From: Rubrivivax sp.
GTDB lineage: Bacteria; Pseudomonadota; Gammaproteobacteria; Burkholderiales; Burkholderiaceae_C
DNA: 64,000 bases
Direction: 5' to 3'
NCBI GenBank assembly: GCA_030653385.1
Contig: JAURZM010000079.1
Location: 186,001 to 250,000 of the forward strand
Shown here: positions 49,778 to 59,542 of the stretch, in pieces
How positions within the stretch are numbered: position 1 is the stretch's first letter
How the letters are laid out: every line of letters begins with the position of its first letter
Position numbers and translations under genes: made by a program
The notes under the pieces: generated by a model
Databases searched by the model: none
Seen by the model: only the letters and a program-made list of their open reading frames with translations
What the model was told of the DNA's origin: nothing

Positions 49778-50295
49778 GGCGCGCCCCCGATGGCCACCGA
49801 CAAGGTGCCGCTGTAACCCTGCGCGGCGCGGCTCAGATTGGCGTCCACCGGGCGGGCACGGGCGCCGGCACGCACCTCGGCCAACCAGTCGCGCAAGGCG
49901 CCGGTGCCCACGCCGGTAAGCGTCAGCGTGGCCCTTTCGCCTTGCAGCGACAGCTGGGCCTTGTCACCCAGGCGGGTGGTCGCGGCACGCAGCGCGGCGG
50001 CGGCTTGGTCGGGTGTCACCGGTGGCGCGGCACGCAGTTCGGCGGCCTCGGCGGCCAGGCGCTGCATGGCCTGCAGTTGGGCGTCCAGACGGTCGATTTC
50101 TGCCGGCGCGCGGGCCAGCGTGCGCCAGGCCGGCTGCACGGCAACGGCCCACAACAAAGCCACGCCGATCAGTGCGGATGCAACGGCCACCAGTGTCTGC
50201 TCGCGCCGCGCCAGACCGCGCCACCAGGCCTGCATCGGCGCCAGCGCGCTGCGCGGCGCGCCCATCGGGGCGGTCGAAGCACCGGTCACGTTCAC
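49774..50295 (-). CDS. gspM: Type II secretion protein GspM
   Basis: 173 aa, single TM (WWRGLARREQTLVAVASALIGVALLWAVAVQPAW), position. Confidence 0.87.
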   Translation of the reverse strand: MNVTGASTAPMGAPRSALAPMQAWWRGLARREQTLVAVASALIGVALLWAVAVQPAWRTLARAPAEIDRLDAQLQAMQRLAAEAAELRAAPPVTPDQAAAALRAATTRLGDKAQLSLQGERATLTLTGVGTGALRDWLAEVRAGARARPVDANLSRAAQGYSGTLSVAIGGAP

Positions 50296-51623
50296 AGCAC
50301 CCCCTGCCGCGCCAGGCGGGTCAGCAGCACCCGGCCTTCGGCAAACTCAGCCGCGTAACCGGCACTGCGCACACGTTCGCGGAACTGCTGGATCTGCGGC
50401 TCACCCCAGCCCGCGGTGGCCAGCGTCAGGCTGCCGGGTTCGAAACGCAGTGTCTGCGTCGGGCCCAGGCCGTCGGGCCAGGCAGCGGCAGCAGCGGCCA
50501 TCAAGGCCTCGAGGTCGCCGTCACCGGCACGGCCCGCCGCCGTGCGCAGGCGGTCGGTTTCACGCTGCATCTGCAGCGGTGCGTCCAAGACCGCGCGCAC
50601 ACCCGGGTGGGCGCTGCGCAGCAGCTCGTTCATGACCGTGCGACGCTGTTCGATGGCCTGGCGCTGCTGCCAGGCATAAGCGTTCAGGCCCACCAGTTGC
50701 AGCACCAGCAAAGCCGCCAGCCCGATGCGCACCGGCCGCCAGTCGGCGCTGAAAAAACGCTTGCCCAGCGTGCGCAGCGCACGTGTGCCGCGGGCACGGG
50801 CCACCAGGTCGAACTGGCGCAGATTGCCACGCCCCTGCGCCGCTTCGAGCGCCCGTTCGGCATCGCTCATCAAGGGCACCGGCTGGCCCAGCCAATGTTC
50901 GGCGGCTTGCGCCGCAGCGGGTGTGCTGGTCCAGCGGATCAGGGCCGCGTCGTGGCCCACCGCGTCGGCCGTCAAGGCCACCGGCGCGGCACCTGGCAAA
51001 AGCGCGCGAGCCAGGCTGCCGCCCAGGCGCAGGTTCAGCACACCGTCGGGCCGCGAGAGGCTCAGCCAGGGTTGGCTGTCTTCGTCGCTGCTGCTGCCCG
51101 ACAGCCCACTGCCCAAGCCGGTGCCCAGGTGAAAGTGGCCTCGCGCGCCAGCCGTGTCGGCAGGCAAGGCAGCGGTCACGACACGTTCGACACCTTGGCC
51201 CGCAGATTCGAGCGCCGTCAACGCCGCCGCCAGCCGCGGGCCGTCGGTCACCGCCACCCAGCCCGGGCGGCCCGGCACGGCACCTTCGGCCAGCGCAAAG
51301 TGCAGCGTCGGGCCTTCGTCGAGCAGGGCTTCTTCCATCACGCCAGCCAGGGCGTCGCGCAGGCGCGCGGGTGGCGCCTTGGGAATGTCGACAAGGTGCC
51401 AGCTGACGTCGGCGTCGGCCAGCAGCAGCAGCACCTGGTCGGCGCGCGGCAGCAGCGCGGCGCTGGCCTGGCCCGTCTGGACCGGTGTGCGGCCGTCGCT
51501 GCTGAGCACGTAATGCCACTCGGTGGGCAGGCGGTGGGCCCAGGCGGCGTCGACGGTGCCGCTGGCGCCTGCGCGGGCGCCAAGCCGGTCACGGGGCGGG
51601 AGCTGGATGACGAGCAAGGACAT
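50292..51623 (-). CDS. gspL: Type II secretion protein GspL
   Basis: N-terminal actin-like cytoplasmic domain, single TM, periplasmic domain; position. Confidence 0.88.
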   Translation of the reverse strand: MSLLVIQLPPRDRLGARAGASGTVDAAWAHRLPTEWHYVLSSDGRTPVQTGQASAALLPRADQVLLLLADADVSWHLVDIPKAPPARLRDALAGVMEEALLDEGPTLHFALAEGAVPGRPGWVAVTDGPRLAAALTALESAGQGVERVVTAALPADTAGARGHFHLGTGLGSGLSGSSSDEDSQPWLSLSRPDGVLNLRLGGSLARALLPGAAPVALTADAVGHDAALIRWTSTPAAAQAAEHWLGQPVPLMSDAERALEAAQGRGNLRQFDLVARARGTRALRTLGKRFFSADWRPVRIGLAALLVLQLVGLNAYAWQQRQAIEQRRTVMNELLRSAHPGVRAVLDAPLQMQRETDRLRTAAGRAGDGDLEALMAAAAAAWPDGLGPTQTLRFEPGSLTLATAGWGEPQIQQFRERVRSAGYAAEFAEGRVLLTRLARQGVL

Positions 51624-51689
51624 GCGGTGGTCGCTGTGTTCCCGTGGCAAGGGGTCGGCTGGGGCGGGATCGGTGCCGTATTGTGGCCT

Positions 51690-52679
51690 TCAGCGCTGCG
51701 GCGCCGAGAAGCTGCGCCTTTCGCGGCGCAGGACATCCACGCGGCCGTCGCGGCGCACCAGCAGCGAACGTTCTTCCAGCACCCGGTCTTCCAGCCGCAG
51801 CCGGCCCGCGACATAGAAGTGGCTGCTGCCGACACTCACGCGGTTGGGCTCGAGCACGGTGTCGGGCGGCAGCAGGGTCTTGGCCGCTTCGAGCGTTTCG
51901 AAGGGCTTGCGCTGGCGCGCCTGCAGCAGGCGCTCCGCACTGCCCAGGTCGATGCCGTCGATGGCCGCCACGATGACCTCGCGCGAGGCGGTGTTCAGGT
52001 TCACCGGCGTGGCCACCGGCAGCAGATCGGCATAAGGTTCCAGGCGCTGCAACGTGGCCGGGTCCAGGCCCAACCAGGCCATGTCTTCCCAGCGCGAAGG
52101 TCGCAAGGGCGCGCCGTCGGGGTTGTCGGTGCTGCCACCCTGCACTTCACCCAGGGCCTGGGCGATCAGCGCCGCGGCGTCGCTTGGCGCGCCCGCCAGA
52201 TCACACAGCCGCTGCAGCGCGTCCACCTGCACCTTCACCGGCTTGCCGGCGTCGTCGACCAGCGCTCGCAGGTTGAACCGCGACTGCGCGTCTTCGATGG
52301 CGCCGGAGATGAAGGCCTCGGGGCCGCTGTCGGCGTTGTTGTCCTTGTCGGCAGCCAGGAAGGACGACAGGCGCGCTTCGGCCAGCGGCTGCGCCCAGGG
52401 CTCGCCCAATGAATCGTGCGGGCTGCTTCTTTGCTGGTTGCCACGCAGGTCTTCGCGCAGGATCAGCCGGGCCCAGTCGAGTGCGCCGTTCAGGATCCAG
52501 CTGCCTTGGCCACGGGCCCGTTCGGCGGCTTCGATGGCCACCGCCCTTTCCTGCTGCCAGACCATGGCCGCGGTGATGGTGGCCACCAACGCAACGATGA
52601 TCATCGCCAGCAGCAGGGCCGCACCGCGCTGTGCAGCAGCACGGCACTGGCGGGGCCATGGCAGGCGGGTGGTGTTCAT
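51690..52679 (-). CDS. gspK: Type II secretion minor pseudopilin GspK
   Basis: QRGAALLLAMIIVALVATITAAMVW prepilin-like N-terminus; VNLNTASREVIVAAI. Confidence 0.92.
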   Translation of the reverse strand: MNTTRLPWPRQCRAAAQRGAALLLAMIIVALVATITAAMVWQQERAVAIEAAERARGQGSWILNGALDWARLILREDLRGNQQRSSPHDSLGEPWAQPLAEARLSSFLAADKDNNADSGPEAFISGAIEDAQSRFNLRALVDDAGKPVKVQVDALQRLCDLAGAPSDAAALIAQALGEVQGGSTDNPDGAPLRPSRWEDMAWLGLDPATLQRLEPYADLLPVATPVNLNTASREVIVAAIDGIDLGSAERLLQARQRKPFETLEAAKTLLPPDTVLEPNRVSVGSSHFYVAGRLRLEDRVLEERSLLVRRDGRVDVLRRERRSFSAPQR

Positions 52680-52686
52680 GGGGTGT

Positions 52687-53313
52687 TCATTGCCCGTTTG
52701 GCCCCAGCGCAATGTCGCGCGTCAGTTTCTGGCCCTGCAGCGTGATCACCACACGCACGGCGTTGGGCAGCTGTTCTCGAGTGCCCGTGACCGCACCCGT
52801 GGGCCCGGCGGGTGTCACCACATTGCCCGTGGACTGGGCGTTGCTCCAGTCACTGCCGCGGTGGAAGTAGACCTGCCACTCGCTGGCGCCGTCGGCCACG
52901 GTCAGGTGGCCGGCTTCGTTGCCCAGGAACTGCTGGCTGGCCAGCCAGGCCTGCTGCAGCGCCAAGCTGCGCACGAAGGTGGGGCCGGCCCAGCGTTGCC
53001 ACAGGCCGTTGCGCACCGACCAGGCCACCAGGGCCACACCACCGTCGACCCGCCGGGTGATGCGCAGCGTCTGGCCGTCGAAGGTGAGTGCGGGCACCAG
53101 CTCGGTGTCGTGCACGGCCTGCAGGTCCTGCTGCCATTGCAGCAGCACGGTGGACAGCCGGGTGCTGCGGTCGATGGCCTGGCGGCTGGCTTCGCGCGCA
53201 CCCAGCACGCCTTCGAGCGCGAGCCAGGTGAAGGTGGACAGGATGGCCATCAGCAGCAGCGCCACCAGCACTTCGACCAGCGTGAAGCCGGCCTGTCGTC
53301 GGCCGTCTGTCAT
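52687..53313 (-). CDS. gspJ: Type II secretion minor pseudopilin GspJ
   Basis: QAGFTLVEVLVALLLMAILSTFTWLAL prepilin N-terminus; position. Confidence 0.92.
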   Translation of the reverse strand: MTDGRRQAGFTLVEVLVALLLMAILSTFTWLALEGVLGAREASRQAIDRSTRLSTVLLQWQQDLQAVHDTELVPALTFDGQTLRITRRVDGGVALVAWSVRNGLWQRWAGPTFVRSLALQQAWLASQQFLGNEAGHLTVADGASEWQVYFHRGSDWSNAQSTGNVVTPAGPTGAVTGTREQLPNAVRVVITLQGQKLTRDIALGPNGQ

Positions 53314-53684
53314 TGGCGCCCCAGCACCGTGGACAGGGTGAGCAAAGGCACACCGGCTTCGGTGCTGACTTCGGCGTCGACACGCCGGAAGCTGGGGTTG
53401 GGCGTGGGCCGTGTGATCAGCTTGCCCTTGTAGCTGCGGCCCAGCTGTTCGCAGCCGAAGTCGCTGTCGCCGACACCGGGAAACACACGGCGCAAACGCA
53501 GTTCGGTGAGCTGGTTGTCGGCACACCACTGCGCCGCGATGACGTCGCCCAGGCGGTCGGCGTTGTCGGTCAGCACACCGGCGGCTCGCAAACCGGCCGT
53601 CAGCGCGATGCTCACCACCGCCAGCGCGACCAGCACTTCGATCAGCGTGAAGCCAGCAGGCAGGGGGCTAGCGCGGCGTGGCAT
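53310..53684 (-). CDS. gspI: Type II secretion minor pseudopilin GspI
   Basis: AGFTLIEVLVALAVVSIALTAGLRA; position. Confidence 0.92.
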   Translation of the reverse strand: MPRRASPLPAGFTLIEVLVALAVVSIALTAGLRAAGVLTDNADRLGDVIAAQWCADNQLTELRLRRVFPGVGDSDFGCEQLGRSYKGKLITRPTPNPSFRRVDAEVSTEAGVPLLTLSTVLGRQ

Positions 53685-54222
53685 TGGGCAACACAGCGGC
53701 GTCGCCGGGCTCGGTGGCCACGGCAAAGGGGCTCAGGCCGTCGGTGAAGAGTTCAATGCGCCGGCCCTCCAAACCGAGCACGATGCGCTGCGCTCGCAGG
53801 ATGGCCGACGGCCCCAGCACCACGCTGGGCGCGCCCACCACTTGGGCCACGACACGCGCATCCAGCCAGCGGCTGGGCAGCCCCGCCTGCGCAGGCACAC
53901 CGACAAACCGGAAGTGCACCGGGCGGCCCTGCAGGTCGCTCAGGGCCTGGCCGCTCTCACCGGTGCTGCCGGGCAACCAGATCACCGGGGCACCGGACAC
54001 CCGCGATTCCGCGCGTGCTGTTTCCAGCAAGGCGATCAGGCGTTCGCCTTCTTCGTCCAGCTTGGCGGCTTCGCCGTCGGGCAGGGCCACCGCCACCAGC
54101 GACACAGCCACGGCGACCACCGCGATCACGATCAGCAGCTCGACGATCGTGAAGCCGCGTGTGCGCCCGGGGCCCCGCAGCCAGCCAGCGCCGGGTTTAC
54201 TGCCAGGAACCGATGTCGGCAT
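53668..54222 (-). CDS. gspH: Type II secretion minor pseudopilin GspH
   Basis: RGFTIVELLIVIAVVAVAVSLVAVALPDG; start uncertain, overlaps gspG. Confidence 0.9.
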   Translation of the reverse strand: MPTSVPGSKPGAGWLRGPGRTRGFTIVELLIVIAVVAVAVSLVAVALPDGEAAKLDEEGERLIALLETARAESRVSGAPVIWLPGSTGESGQALSDLQGRPVHFRFVGVPAQAGLPSRWLDARVVAQVVGAPSVVLGPSAILRAQRIVLGLEGRRIELFTDGLSPFAVATEPGDAAVLPNATPR

Positions 54223-54637
54223 CTTTGTCTTCGCCACCCGGCTGGCCGTCGGCGCCGAAGCTGAAGACATCGATCTCGCCCCGCACGCCCGGGTTCAGGT
54301 ACTGGTAGGCGCGGCCCCAGGGGTCGGCCGGCAGCTTTTCGAGGTAGGGCTTCCAGTTGGGGGGCACCGTGCCTGCCGTGGGCTTGCGCACCAGCGCATC
54401 CAGGCCTTGCTCGGCGCTGGGGTAACGCTGGTTGTCCAGGCGGTAGCGCTTCAGGCCCTGCATCAGCGTGTTGATGTCGGTGCGCGCTGCGGTGGCGCGG
54501 GCTTCGTCGAGACCGGAAAAGAGGTTGGGCACGATCAGCGCACCCAGCACGCCAATGATCACCAGCACGACCAGCAACTCGATCAGCGTGAAACCGCGGG
54601 CGCGGCGCGCGCGGCGAATGAGGGGCAGGAACGTCAT
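54197..54637 (-). CDS. gspG: Type II secretion major pseudopilin GspG
   Basis: RGFTLIELLVVLVIIGVLGALIVPNLFSGLDEARATAARTDINTLMQGLKRYRLDNQRYPSAEQGL...DPWGRAYQYLNPG. Confidence 0.97.
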   Translation of the reverse strand: MTFLPLIRRARRARGFTLIELLVVLVIIGVLGALIVPNLFSGLDEARATAARTDINTLMQGLKRYRLDNQRYPSAEQGLDALVRKPTAGTVPPNWKPYLEKLPADPWGRAYQYLNPGVRGEIDVFSFGADGQPGGEDKDADIGSWQ

Positions 54638-54742
54638 GGCGGGGTCTGGCAGAGGTCTGTCGTCGCGGAAGCGGGCCGATGGCCAGCGGGCGGCAGGGGA
54701 TGGGCCGCTGGCCCCAGGAAAGCGCTGCATGATAATCGGCGC

Positions 54743-55372
54743 ATGTGGACGCGCGCGGTCACCTTCGGAGTCTGGGCAGCGCTCGCTGCCAGTGCCCTGC
54801 TCTGGGGGCTGAAGCTGTGGGTGAAAGCACCTGCTGCACCACCCCAGACGCAGCTGGCGCAAGCCAACGGCTCGGCCCGGGGCGACCTGAGCCGCCTGCT
54901 GGGCAGTGATGCGGTGGCCCCGGTGGTGTCCGACGCGGAGCCAGAACCCGCCGCCGATGCCCGTTTCAGCCTGATCGGCGTGCTCAGTCCACGCCAGCCC
55001 CAGGCGGCCCGCGAAGGTCTGGCCCTCATCTCCGTGGATGGCAGACCGCCGAAGGCCTTCCGCGTGGGCGCGCAGGTCGACGGCAGCCATGTGCTGCAGT
55101 CGGTCAGCGCGCGCGGTGCCAGCCTGGGGCCCGCCGGTGGCACACCGGTCATCGCGCTGAACCTGCCGCCGCCCGCGCCAGCTGCCACGGGGCAGATGCC
55201 GCCGGCCCAGGTGGGTGGATTCACGCCGCCGGTTCCACCCGCACGGGTCATGCCCGCTCCTGGGCAGCGCCTGCCGCCGCCGATGTCGCAGCAGACCGTG
55301 ACGCCAATCGCACCGCCAGTGCCGATGACCGCCCCCCCGAACAGCGAGCCCGAGGGCGCGCCTTTGCGCTGA
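54743..55372 (+). CDS. gspC: Type II secretion protein GspC
   Basis: N-terminal TM, HR domain (FSLIGVLSPRQPQAAREGLALISVDGRPPKAFRVG), Pro-rich tail; divergent from gspG. Confidence 0.85.
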   Translation: MWTRAVTFGVWAALAASALLWGLKLWVKAPAAPPQTQLAQANGSARGDLSRLLGSDAVAPVVSDAEPEPAADARFSLIGVLSPRQPQAAREGLALISVDGRPPKAFRVGAQVDGSHVLQSVSARGASLGPAGGTPVIALNLPPPAPAATGQMPPAQVGGFTPPVPPARVMPAPGQRLPPPMSQQTVTPIAPPVPMTAPPNSEPEGAPLR

Positions 55373-55376
55373 AGGT

Positions 55377-56483
55377 TCAGTACAGCGCGTCGCCAAAAGG
55401 CGAAGGCATCCGCACCGGGTCGGGTTCGTTGAAAGGCTCGGCCAGGCCACCCGGGCGCGACGGGCCGGGGTCTTCGCCGTCTGCCACTTCGGTCAGCAAA
55501 GCGGCAGCGCTCTTGACCAGCGGCCAGGCCAGCGTGGCGCCGGTGCCGTCGGTGCTTTCCATGCCCAGTTCCATCAGTGCCGAGGCGCGGAACAGGTTCA
55601 GCGCCTGATCCAGGCCACGATGGCCATGGCTGCGGCAGAACACGCAGTAGTCGGTGACCGGCTGCGCGATGCGGGCGGCCAGCATCAGCGCGGCGCAGGC
55701 CGGCATGCCGTCGATCATCAGCAGGTGGCGCTTGCTGGTGGCCATCAGGATCACACCCACCATCACGGCCACCTCGAAGCCGCCAAAGGCCGCCAGCACC
55801 TCGATGGGTTCGACGACATCGCGGTGGCGGCCCTGCGCGGCCTGCAGCACCGTCATCAGGTGCGCCAGGTAGGCCGCTTCCATGTGCGGGCCGGTGACGA
55901 CGAGGTCGCGCACCGGGCTGTCGGTCAGCCGCGACAGCACCAGCGCCGCGCTTTCGTGCGAACCCACACCCACGCCTGCCAACACGGTGACGTTGCCACG
56001 CAGCTTGTCGCCGATTTCCATGCCGGCGCGCATGCCGGCGTGGGCCTGGTCCAGGCTCATCGCGGCACTGGCACGGCTATTGCGCGTGCCGTGCGCGATC
56101 TTGCGCATCATCAGCCGGTCGTGTGGTGGCAGGTTGTGCGCCATGCCGCAGTCGACCACGGTCACTTCCAGTTGCTGCGCACGTGCAAACACGGTCAGCG
56201 GCAGCTGGTTGCTCAGCAGCATGTGCACCGTTTCGTGCGTGGGCCGGGCCAGGGCTTCGGTGACACCGTCCACGGCCAGGCCGTGGTCGGCGGCAAAGAC
56301 CAGCAATTGCGGGTCGTGCAGCACCGGCTTCAGCGTGTTCTGCATCAGACCCAGGCGCACCGCCAGTGGCTCCAGTTCACCCAGGCTGCCACCGGCTTCG
56401 TTGCGACGCGTCAGCTTGTCGCGCAGCGCTTTTTCCAGCAAGGGGCTGGAGGTGGGGGTGACGAGCGATCTGCTGGCTGCCAT
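55377..56483 (-). CDS. cobT: Nicotinate-nucleotide-dimethylbenzimidazole phosphoribosyltransferase
   Basis: LVFAADHGLAVDGVT; GVGVGSHESAAL; FGGFEVAVMVGVILMA. Confidence 0.88.
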   Translation of the reverse strand: MAASRSLVTPTSSPLLEKALRDKLTRRNEAGGSLGELEPLAVRLGLMQNTLKPVLHDPQLLVFAADHGLAVDGVTEALARPTHETVHMLLSNQLPLTVFARAQQLEVTVVDCGMAHNLPPHDRLMMRKIAHGTRNSRASAAMSLDQAHAGMRAGMEIGDKLRGNVTVLAGVGVGSHESAALVLSRLTDSPVRDLVVTGPHMEAAYLAHLMTVLQAAQGRHRDVVEPIEVLAAFGGFEVAVMVGVILMATSKRHLLMIDGMPACAALMLAARIAQPVTDYCVFCRSHGHRGLDQALNLFRASALMELGMESTDGTGATLAWPLVKSAAALLTEVADGEDPGPSRPGGLAEPFNEPDPVRMPSPFGDALY

Positions 56484-56507
56484 GGCAAATGAGTGTAAGA
56501 GGCGGCC

Positions 56508-58073
56508 TCAGCGCAAAAACAGTTCGTAAACGGGATTGCGGGTTTCTTCGACATAAGGGTAGGCCAGGGTCCGCAGGAACTCGTCGAAGCCCGCCTCGTC
56601 ACCCGCCGGCACCTGGATGCCCACCAGGATGCGGCCGTAGTCCGCCCCCTGATTGCGGTAGTGGAAGAGGCTGATGTTCCAGCCCGGGTGCATGGCGGCC
56701 AGGAAGCGCATCAGCGCACCGGGTCTTTCAGGAAACTCAAAACGGAACAGGCGTTCGTCACGTGCCAGCTCGCTGCGCCCACCCACCATGTGGCGCACGT
56801 GTTCCTTGGCCAGTTCGTCGTCGGTCAGGTCGACGTTGGCAAAGCCTTGTTTGCTGAACTGGCGGCCGATGCGCTCGGCCTCTTCGCGCCTGGCAATCGC
56901 CAGGCCGACAAAGACGTGGGCAACGTTGTGGTGGCTGATGCGGTAGTTGAACTCGGTCACGGACCGCGGTCCGATGAGTTCGCAGAAGCGCCTGAAGGAT
57001 CCGCGCTCTTCGGGGATCGTGACGGCAAACAGCGCCTCTCGCTGCTCGCCGAACTCGGCCCGCTCGGCCACGAAGCGCAGGCGGTCGAAGTTCATGTTGG
57101 CGCCGCAGGTGATGGCCACCAGCGTGCGGCCCTTCAGCTTGTGTGTGTCGACGTACTGCTTGATGGCCGCCACACCCAGCGCGCCGGCAGGTTCCAGGAT
57201 GCTGCGGGTGTCCTGGAACACGTCCTTGATGGCGGCGCACACGGCATCGGTGTCCACCACCACGTAGTCGTCGACCAGCGCCCGCGCCACGCGGAAGGTT
57301 TCTTCGCCCACCAGCTTGACCGCCGTGCCGTCGGAAAACAGGCCCACGTCGGTGAGCGTGACACGCTTGCCGGCGGCCACCGAGCGCACCATGGCATTGG
57401 AGTCTTCGGTCTGCACACCGATCACGCGCACCTCGGGCCGCACCGCCTTGATGTAGGCCGCCACACCCGAGATCAAACCTCCGCCGCCGATGGCCACGAA
57501 CACGGCGTCGATGGGGCCCTGGTGCTGGCGCAGGATCTCCATCGCCACCGTGCCCTGGCCGGCGATGACATCGGGGTCGTCGAAGGGGTGCACAAAGGTC
57601 AGGCCCTGTGCGGCCTGCAATTGCAGCGCGTGCTGGTAGGCGTCGCTGTAGCTGTCACCGTGCAACACCACCTCGCCACCCAGCGCCGCCACGGCGTCGA
57701 TCTTCAGCTTGGGCGTGGTCACCGGCATCACGATGACGGCGCGGCAGTTCAGCCGCTTGGCCGACAGCGCCACGCCTTGGGCGTGGTTGCCGGCAGAAGC
57801 GCAGATGACACCAGCGGCCAGCATCTCGGGCGCCAGCTGGGCCATCTTGTTGTAGGCGCCGCGCAGCTTGAAGCTGAACACCGGCTGCTGGTCTTCGCGC
57901 TTCAGCAGCACCGTGTTGCCCAGGCGCCGGCTCAGGCTACGCGCCGGCTGCAGCGCGGTTTCGATGGCGACATCGTAGACCCGGGCCGTCAGCACCCGTT
58001 TCAGGTAGTCAGCGGCAATGCGCTGGCCCTTGGCAGTCACGGCCAGGCGAGGGCGGGTGTCTTCGGGTGTCAC
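56508..58073 (-). CDS. ilvA: Threonine ammonia-lyase, biosynthetic
   Basis: KREDQQPVFSFKLRGAYNKMAQL PLP motif, CASAGNHAQGVALSAKRL, two C-terminal ACT-like domains. GTG start at 58073 chosen. Confidence 0.95.
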   Translation of the reverse strand: MTPEDTRPRLAVTAKGQRIAADYLKRVLTARVYDVAIETALQPARSLSRRLGNTVLLKREDQQPVFSFKLRGAYNKMAQLAPEMLAAGVICASAGNHAQGVALSAKRLNCRAVIVMPVTTPKLKIDAVAALGGEVVLHGDSYSDAYQHALQLQAAQGLTFVHPFDDPDVIAGQGTVAMEILRQHQGPIDAVFVAIGGGGLISGVAAYIKAVRPEVRVIGVQTEDSNAMVRSVAAGKRVTLTDVGLFSDGTAVKLVGEETFRVARALVDDYVVVDTDAVCAAIKDVFQDTRSILEPAGALGVAAIKQYVDTHKLKGRTLVAITCGANMNFDRLRFVAERAEFGEQREALFAVTIPEERGSFRRFCELIGPRSVTEFNYRISHHNVAHVFVGLAIARREEAERIGRQFSKQGFANVDLTDDELAKEHVRHMVGGRSELARDERLFRFEFPERPGALMRFLAAMHPGWNISLFHYRNQGADYGRILVGIQVPAGDEAGFDEFLRTLAYPYVEETRNPVYELFLR

Positions 58074-58183
58074 GGCAAAGGCTGCGGAGTGTGGCGGCGG
58101 GCGCGCTGAGGGGGGCGGATCATAAGTCAGCACTTTTGCTCCGCTGCGCAGCCGTTGCGCCCTGCAGGGCGGGAAGACGGGCA

Positions 58184-58302
58184 GAAAAAAACCCGGAGCC
58201 TTGTGAGCTCCGGGCTGAATCCACCATACAGGAGGTGGAGGAGACAATCGGTGGAAGCCAACGCCAACACTGCGAGCGCAGCGCTTTGTTCGACTCCCTT
58301 GC
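58184..58302 (-). ncRNA. Candidate small RNA or ilvA leader/attenuator
   Basis: Minus-strand promoter-like TTGCAG-16-TAGACT (58335-58308), three predicted hairpins, intrinsic terminator with 7 U at the end. Confidence 0.5.
58185..58214 (-). terminator. Rho-independent terminator
   Basis: Minus strand CCCGGAGC-TCACAAG-GCTCCGGG-TTTTTTT: 8-bp perfect stem, 7 U. Confidence 0.85.
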
Positions 58303-58420
58303 GGGCCAGTCTATCACCGCGTTGCTGCACTGCAATATGCTTGTGGCGTCTTCGCGATAGAGACTCGACTCCATTTTTCACGGCGCTGCCAGCAGCGCGC
58401 GACAAGAGGGCAGATGCACC

Positions 58421-58846
58421 ATGGAATGCACCATCAACTGGATGCCGGGCACCGGCATGGGTTTTGTGGCCGAAACCGGCAGCGGCCATTTCCTGACCAT
58501 GGACGGCGCGCCCGACGGCGGCGGCCGCAACCTGGCCCCTAGGCCGATGGAAACGGTGCTGGCCGGCACGGGGGGCTGCACCGCCTACGACGTGGTGCTG
58601 ATCCTGAAACGCGGGCGCCACGCCGTCAGCGGCTGTCAGGTCAAGGTCAGCGCCGATCGCGCCGAGCAGGACCCGAAGGTCTTCACCCGCATTGCCATGC
58701 ATTTCATCGTCAGCGGCAAGGGCCTGCAGGCAGCTGCGGTGGAAAGGGCCATCGCGCTGTCGCACGAACGTTACTGCTCGGCCAGCATCATGCTGGGCAA
58801 AACGGCGCAGATCAGCACCAGCTTCGAGATCGTCGAAACGGCCTGA
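58421..58846 (+). CDS. OsmC family protein
   Basis: MDGAPDGGGRNLAPRPMETVLAGTGGCTAYDVVLILKRGR; C-terminal SASIMLGKTAQI. Confidence 0.92.
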   Translation: MECTINWMPGTGMGFVAETGSGHFLTMDGAPDGGGRNLAPRPMETVLAGTGGCTAYDVVLILKRGRHAVSGCQVKVSADRAEQDPKVFTRIAMHFIVSGKGLQAAAVERAIALSHERYCSASIMLGKTAQISTSFEIVETA

Positions 58847-58906
58847 TGCCAGGGGATGCGCCGGGACCCGGCGGGACGAGGCCAGGGGCTGCGTCCCGCA
58901 GCCCGA

Positions 58907-59542
58907 TCAGATCCGGTGGGCCACCGTGGTCATGACCCGCGCCGCACCCCGCATCAACCAGGCCACGGGCGGTGGCAGTTCCATGCCGCCGGCGCGGGTG
59001 GCGTCTTCGGCATGCCGGGCTTCGTCGTCTTTCATCACCGAAACGATGGCTCGGGACCGCTGGTCCGCTGCCGGCAGCCGGTCCAGGTGACCGGCCAGGT
59101 GCTGTTCGACCTGCCTTTCGGTCTCGATCACGAAGCCCAGGCTGACCTTGTCGCCCAGGCGCCCGGCCAGCAGGCCGATGCCAAAGGCACCGGCGTACCA
59201 CAGCGGGTTCAGCAGGCTGGGGCGCGAGTCCAACTCTTTCAAACGTTGCTGCGTCCAGGCCAGGTGATCGGTCTCTTCGCGTGCCGCATGCTGCATCTGC
59301 TCACGAAGGGCCTCGGTACGCGCCGTCAGCGCCTGCGCCTGGTAAAGCGCCTGGGCACAGACTTCGCCGACGTGGTTGATGCGCATCAGCGCACCCGCCA
59401 GGCGGCGTTGGGCCTCGTCCAGAGCCTCGGGCAGGGCAGCGGAAGCAGCCGGTTCGGGACAGGGGCGAGCGGCATGCACGGTGCCGAACACCGTGCGCAA
59501 GGCGTTGTCGGCACTGGCCAGAAAACGATCGGGGTAATCCAT
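58907..59542 (-). CDS. coq7: 2-polyprenyl-3-methyl-6-methoxy-1,4-benzoquinone monooxygenase (Coq7)
   Basis: [37 protein letters not shown]; diiron carboxylate motifs. Confidence 0.94.
   Translation of the reverse strand: MDYPDRFLASADNALRTVFGTVHAARPCPEPAASAALPEALDEAQRRLAGALMRINHVGEVCAQALYQAQALTARTEALREQMQHAAREETDHLAWTQQRLKELDSRPSLLNPLWYAGAFGIGLLAGRLGDKVSLGFVIETERQVEQHLAGHLDRLPAADQRSRAIVSVMKDDEARHAEDATRAGGMELPPPVAWLMRGAARVMTTVAHRI

Noticed and set aside
56508-58247. 579-aa ilvA ORF start at 58247
   Set aside because: The extension would cross the terminator region; GTG at 58073 gives a normal IlvA N-terminus.
58120-58374. 84-aa minus-strand ORF upstream of ilvA (MESSLYREDATS...)
   Set aside because: It spans a promoter-like element and an intrinsic terminator and has no recognisable domain; a non-coding RNA explains the region better.
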